Assembly (NCBI RefSeq): GCF_004310325.1
Contig: NZ_SIRT01000006.1
Coordinates: 62,001 to 126,000 of the forward strand
Direction of reading: 5' to 3'
Length of the DNA stretch: 64,000 nt
DNA from: Hyunsoonleella flava
GTDB lineage: Bacteria > Bacteroidota > Bacteroidia > Flavobacteriales > Flavobacteriaceae
In this document: positions 61,091 to 64,000 of the stretch, piece by piece
Numbering within the stretch: position 1 is the stretch's first letter
Layout: each line of letters begins with the position of its first letter
The notes under the pieces: generated by a model
The model's input: only the letters and a program-made list of their open reading frames with translations
Database searches by the model: none
Told to the model about the DNA's origin: nothing
Translations under genes and position numbers: made by a program

Positions 61091-64000
61091 ATGAAGAAAA
61101 CTAAGCAAGTGAAAAACGCATTTTTGCTGTTATTGAGTTTATGTTTTGTCTTTAGCGCGGCTGCGCAGGAGAAAACGGTACAGGGAACTGTAACATCCCA
61201 GTCGGATGGATCAGCATTACCGGGAGTAAATGTGATTGTTAAAGGTACTACAACTGGAACGTCAACTGATTTTGATGGAAATTATACCATTGAGGTTAAT
61301 GGAGATGTAATTCTGGTTTTTAGCTACGTAGGATATACCACACGTGAAGTTAGAGTTGGTAGTTCTAGTAGATTAGACGTACAACTTGAAGAGGATTTAG
61401 CTGCTCTAGATGAAGTAGTAGTTGTAGGTTACGGTTCTCGTAGAAAAAGTGATGTAACCGGAGCTGTATCTTCTGTAAAATCTGAAGAATTAAATGCTTT
61501 CCCAGTACTGGATGCAGCACAAGCACTTCAGGGTCGTGCAGCAGGTGTAGTTGTACAATCTAATAACGGTGGCGAACCAGGAGCACCTATTAATATTCAA
61601 ATTAGGGGTAATACTTCTATTAATGCTAGTAGCTCCCCTCTTATCGTTGTAGACGGTTTTGTAGGAGCTACATTTCCTCAACCAAACGATATTGAATCTA
61701 TCGAGGTTCTAAAAGATGCATCTGCAACAGCTATTTACGGTTCTCGAGGATCAAATGGGGTTGTATTGGTAACAACTAAAAAAGGTAGAAGTGGTGCATT
61801 AACTATTGAACTTAATTCTAATTATTCTGTTCAAAATACGGCTAATGAGTTAGATTTATTGAATGCGGATCAATTTGCGACGTATCAACAAGCAATAAAT
61901 TCTAGTTACGTTCAAGGGCCGGCTAATACTGATTGGCAAGATTTGTTATACAGAACCGGTAGTACACAAAACCATCAGGCTTCATTTTCTGGAGGAACTG
62001 ATAAAATCAATTTTTATGCATCTGCCAATTACTTTAAGCAAGATGGTATTCTGATTAATTCTGAATTTGAGCGATTTACTTTTTTATCTAATATAGATGC
62101 ACAAGTAACCGATAAATTAAAATTGGGTGTAAACGTATTTGGAAGTAGAGGTGCAGAAAATGGTGTTCCTACTCAATCTACAGGTGAAACAGCCAATGGT
62201 GGTGGTGATGACGTAGTTAGTGGTGCTTTCAGGTTTGCTCCTGACTTAGGCGTATTGGATGATAATGGTTTAAATACGGTTAACGGCGTTGGTGATGATA
62301 TCGATAATCCTTTTGCAGTTGCAACTGAAGGTGTAAATGAAACCAAAACGGATGTTTACAGGGCTAACCTATATGCGAATTACGATATTTTAGAAAATTT
62401 AGCGTTTAAAACAACATTTGGTTTCAGTACAACTAATGAAACTTTCGGACTTTTCAGACCTTCTACACTTATAACAACTGCTGGTGGAAACGTTGGTGGA
62501 AGAGCTATAGTGGAAAACTTTAAAAGAACAAATTTAATTAGTGAGAATTATTTAACCTATACAGCTAATATCGATAAAGGAAAATTAACTGTATTAGCAG
62601 GGTATTCTTACCAAAAAAATTCAAGAGAAAACTTTGCGACAGGGGCGCAAGGCTTTACTTCTAATTCGTTTTCTTATTTTAACTTATCAGGAGGTTCGGT
62701 ACAGTTAATACCAACATCTTCGTTGGTTGAATCTGAAATTCAATCTCAATTCGGTAGAGTAAATTTCGATTATGATGACAAATATTTAGTTACGGCTACC
62801 GTAAGACGTGATGGTGCATCAAACTTTGCTGCAAATGAGAAATATGCAATTTTCCCATCTGCGGCTGTAGGTTGGAAAATTTCGAACGAGGATTTTCTGA
62901 AAGACCATGATAAAATTTCAAATTTAAAGTTAAGAGCTAGTTACGGTGTAACAGGTAATCAAGCAATTTCTCCATATCAATCTTTGGCACGCTTTAATAA
63001 TATTTATGCAGTTACAAACGGACAAACCGTTAGTGCAGTAACTCCAGATCAAGCTGCTAATCCAGATTTAAAATGGGAATCATCTTACCAAACAAACATA
63101 GGTTTAGACTTAGGCTTATTTAGTAATAAAGTGTCGTTATCTGTAGATTACTATAATATAGATACAAAAGACCTTATTATTAACGACTCTAGCCAACCTG
63201 AATATTTTGGATTTTTAACACCTGCTAGTTTGAGAAATGTTGGTGAGGTTAATAATAAAGGTTTCGAAATCAATTTGAATACCAGAAACATTAGTAATGA
63301 GAATTTCACATGGACAACAGATTTTAACTGGTCTACCAACAAGAATGAATTAGTTACATTATTAGACGGCGAAGACATATTTCTTGATGCTTCTCCAGGA
63401 TATTTTAATATAGATCGAACACACGTTTTAAGAGAAGGCGAATCTGTAGGTACATTTTGGGGCTACGAATACCAAGGTGTATACCAAGGCGGTGCTTTAC
63501 CTGCCGGAACAGCGCTTTTACCAGGAGGTGAAGCGGGTGATCAGTTATTTACAGATGTAGATGGTAGTGGTGATATTTCTCCTGCTGATCAACAAATAAT
63601 AGGAGATCCAATACCAGATTTCACCTACGGTATTACTAACAATTTCACTTATAAAAACTTTGATTTAAACATCTTTTTTCAAGGTGTAAAAGGTGGTGAT
63701 ATTATGAATCTTACAGCTGTACAGTTGTTTAACGGAGATTCAAATGCAACCACGGATATATTAAATTCTTGGACGCCATCAAATACAGGCTCAAATATTC
63801 CTCGAGCAAAACTTAGAGGAAAAGAAATAACGTCTCGTTTTGTAGAGGATGGTAGTTATCTAAGGTTGAAAAATATTGCGCTTGGGTATACATTACCAAG
63901 TGATATTACTGAAAAACTGGGAATGCAACGTGTTAGAGTATCAGTGAGTGGACAGAATTTAATTACCATTACTGATTACTCTGGATTAGACCCTGAGGTA
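61091..64000 (+). CDS. SusC-type TonB-linked outer-membrane transporter, 3'-truncated by window edge
   Basis: Outer-membrane importer of the SusCD type, expected to take up alginate oligosaccharides. 970 codons are visible with no stop, and YSGLDPEV at the end lies near the usual C-terminus, so about 30-50 residues are missing. Domains: signal peptide (about 1-25; ending SAAAQE), carboxypeptidase-regulatory-like (about 28-112; VQGTVTSQSDGSALPGVNVI), SusC signature DEVVVVGYGSRRKSDVTGAV (about 118-137), plug with GRAAGVVVQSNNGGEPG and IYGSRGSNGVVLVTTKKG (about 215-232), then the barrel. SusD is expected just outside the window. Confidence 0.96.
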   Translation, partial: MKKTKQVKNAFLLLLSLCFVFSAAAQEKTVQGTVTSQSDGSALPGVNVIVKGTTTGTSTDFDGNYTIEVNGDVILVFSYVGYTTREVRVGSSSRLDVQLEEDLAALDEVVVVGYGSRRKSDVTGAVSSVKSEELNAFPVLDAAQALQGRAAGVVVQSNNGGEPGAPINIQIRGNTSINASSSPLIVVDGFVGATFPQPNDIESIEVLKDASATAIYGSRGSNGVVLVTTKKGRSGALTIELNSNYSVQNTANELDLLNADQFATYQQAINSSYVQGPANTDWQDLLYRTGSTQNHQASFSGGTDKINFYASANYFKQDGILINSEFERFTFLSNIDAQVTDKLKLGVNVFGSRGAENGVPTQSTGETANGGGDDVVSGAFRFAPDLGVLDDNGLNTVNGVGDDIDNPFAVATEGVNETKTDVYRANLYANYDILENLAFKTTFGFSTTNETFGLFRPSTLITTAGGNVGGRAIVENFKRTNLISENYLTYTANIDKGKLTVLAGYSYQKNSRENFATGAQGFTSNSFSYFNLSGGSVQLIPTSSLVESEIQSQFGRVNFDYDDKYLVTATVRRDGASNFAANEKYAIFPSAAVGWKISNEDFLKDHDKISNLKLRASYGVTGNQAISPYQSLARFNNIYAVTNGQTVSAVTPDQAANPDLKWESSYQTNIGLDLGLFSNKVSLSVDYYNIDTKDLIINDSSQPEYFGFLTPASLRNVGEVNNKGFEINLNTRNISNENFTWTTDFNWSTNKNELVTLLDGEDIFLDASPGYFNIDRTHVLREGESVGTFWGYEYQGVYQGGALPAGTALLPGGEAGDQLFTDVDGSGDISPADQQIIGDPIPDFTYGITNNFTYKNFDLNIFFQGVKGGDIMNLTAVQLFNGDSNATTDILNSWTPSNTGSNIPRAKLRGKEITSRFVEDGSYLRLKNIALGYTLPSDITEKLGMQRVRVSVSGQNLITITDYSGLDPEV

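Overview
The window is chromosomal DNA of a marine member of the Bacteroidota, most likely a flavobacterium (Flavobacteriaceae). The evidence is the low G+C content, a type IX secretion C-terminal sorting domain, PorV/PorQ-type and SusC-type outer-membrane proteins, a hybrid two-component system, promoters of the TANNTTTG type, and families common in flavobacteria (DUF4105, DUF2141, 2TM-domain and LETM1-like proteins). No rRNA, CRISPR array, prophage or insertion sequence was seen. Two tRNA-Pro genes (TGG and GGG anticodons) are present.

Layout. 1-2336: end of a surface-polysaccharide cluster (5'-truncated glycosyltransferase, polyprenyl glycosylphosphotransferase). 2323-16553: envelope and housekeeping genes (DUF4105, PorV/PorQ-like, pssA, DUF808, lptB, tatC, kdsD, recQ, a secreted LRR protein, topB, an RluE-like pseudouridine synthase). 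16591-20403: an ECF sigma factor with a membrane partner, then a TonB-dependent receptor. 20575-26585: a NYN/LOTUS protein, a TonB-like protein, and an operon DUF2141 - TPR - LytS-type kinase with 2TM tail - 2TM - 2TM - LytTR regulator. 26643-27659: a Fic gene that looks inserted, because a second, decayed LytTR gene tail lies after it. 27782-38705: a minus-strand run with the LETM1-like gene, both methylmalonyl-CoA mutase subunits split by two lipoprotein genes, an FtsB-like gene, udk, and a TonB receptor - PQQ sugar dehydrogenase - cytochrome c set. 38796-39253: a tRNA-Pro locus carrying a GIY-YIG nuclease gene between a damaged and an intact tRNA copy. 39254-44437: a D-2-hydroxyacid dehydrogenase, small lipoproteins, a radical SAM/DUF4130 DNA-repair pair, trxB and a second tRNA-Pro.

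44939-64000 is an alginate utilisation locus. PL6 and PL17 lyases with KdgF (one operon) cut alginate to unsaturated uronates and then to DEH. An MFS transporter, an SDR-type DEH reductase and KDG kinase carry it to KDPG. A secreted beta-helix protein of unknown specificity, a hybrid two-component regulator and a SusC porin (cut by the window end) follow. No KDPG aldolase or SusD is inside the window. A FadR-type GntR regulator sits in the middle. Three promoters (before PL6, before gntR, before susC) carry the same array of 12-bp TTGG..(A)CCAA palindromes repeated at exactly 13 bp, each starting inside the -7 promoter element. This is the strongest regulatory signal in the window.

Other signals without a ready explanation: paired LytTR-type 9-mers at 21-bp spacing before a TonB receptor gene and before the LytS/LytTR operon; a four-copy dispersed repeat that always begins within 18 nt of a stop codon in the same orientation; and several small gene remnants.
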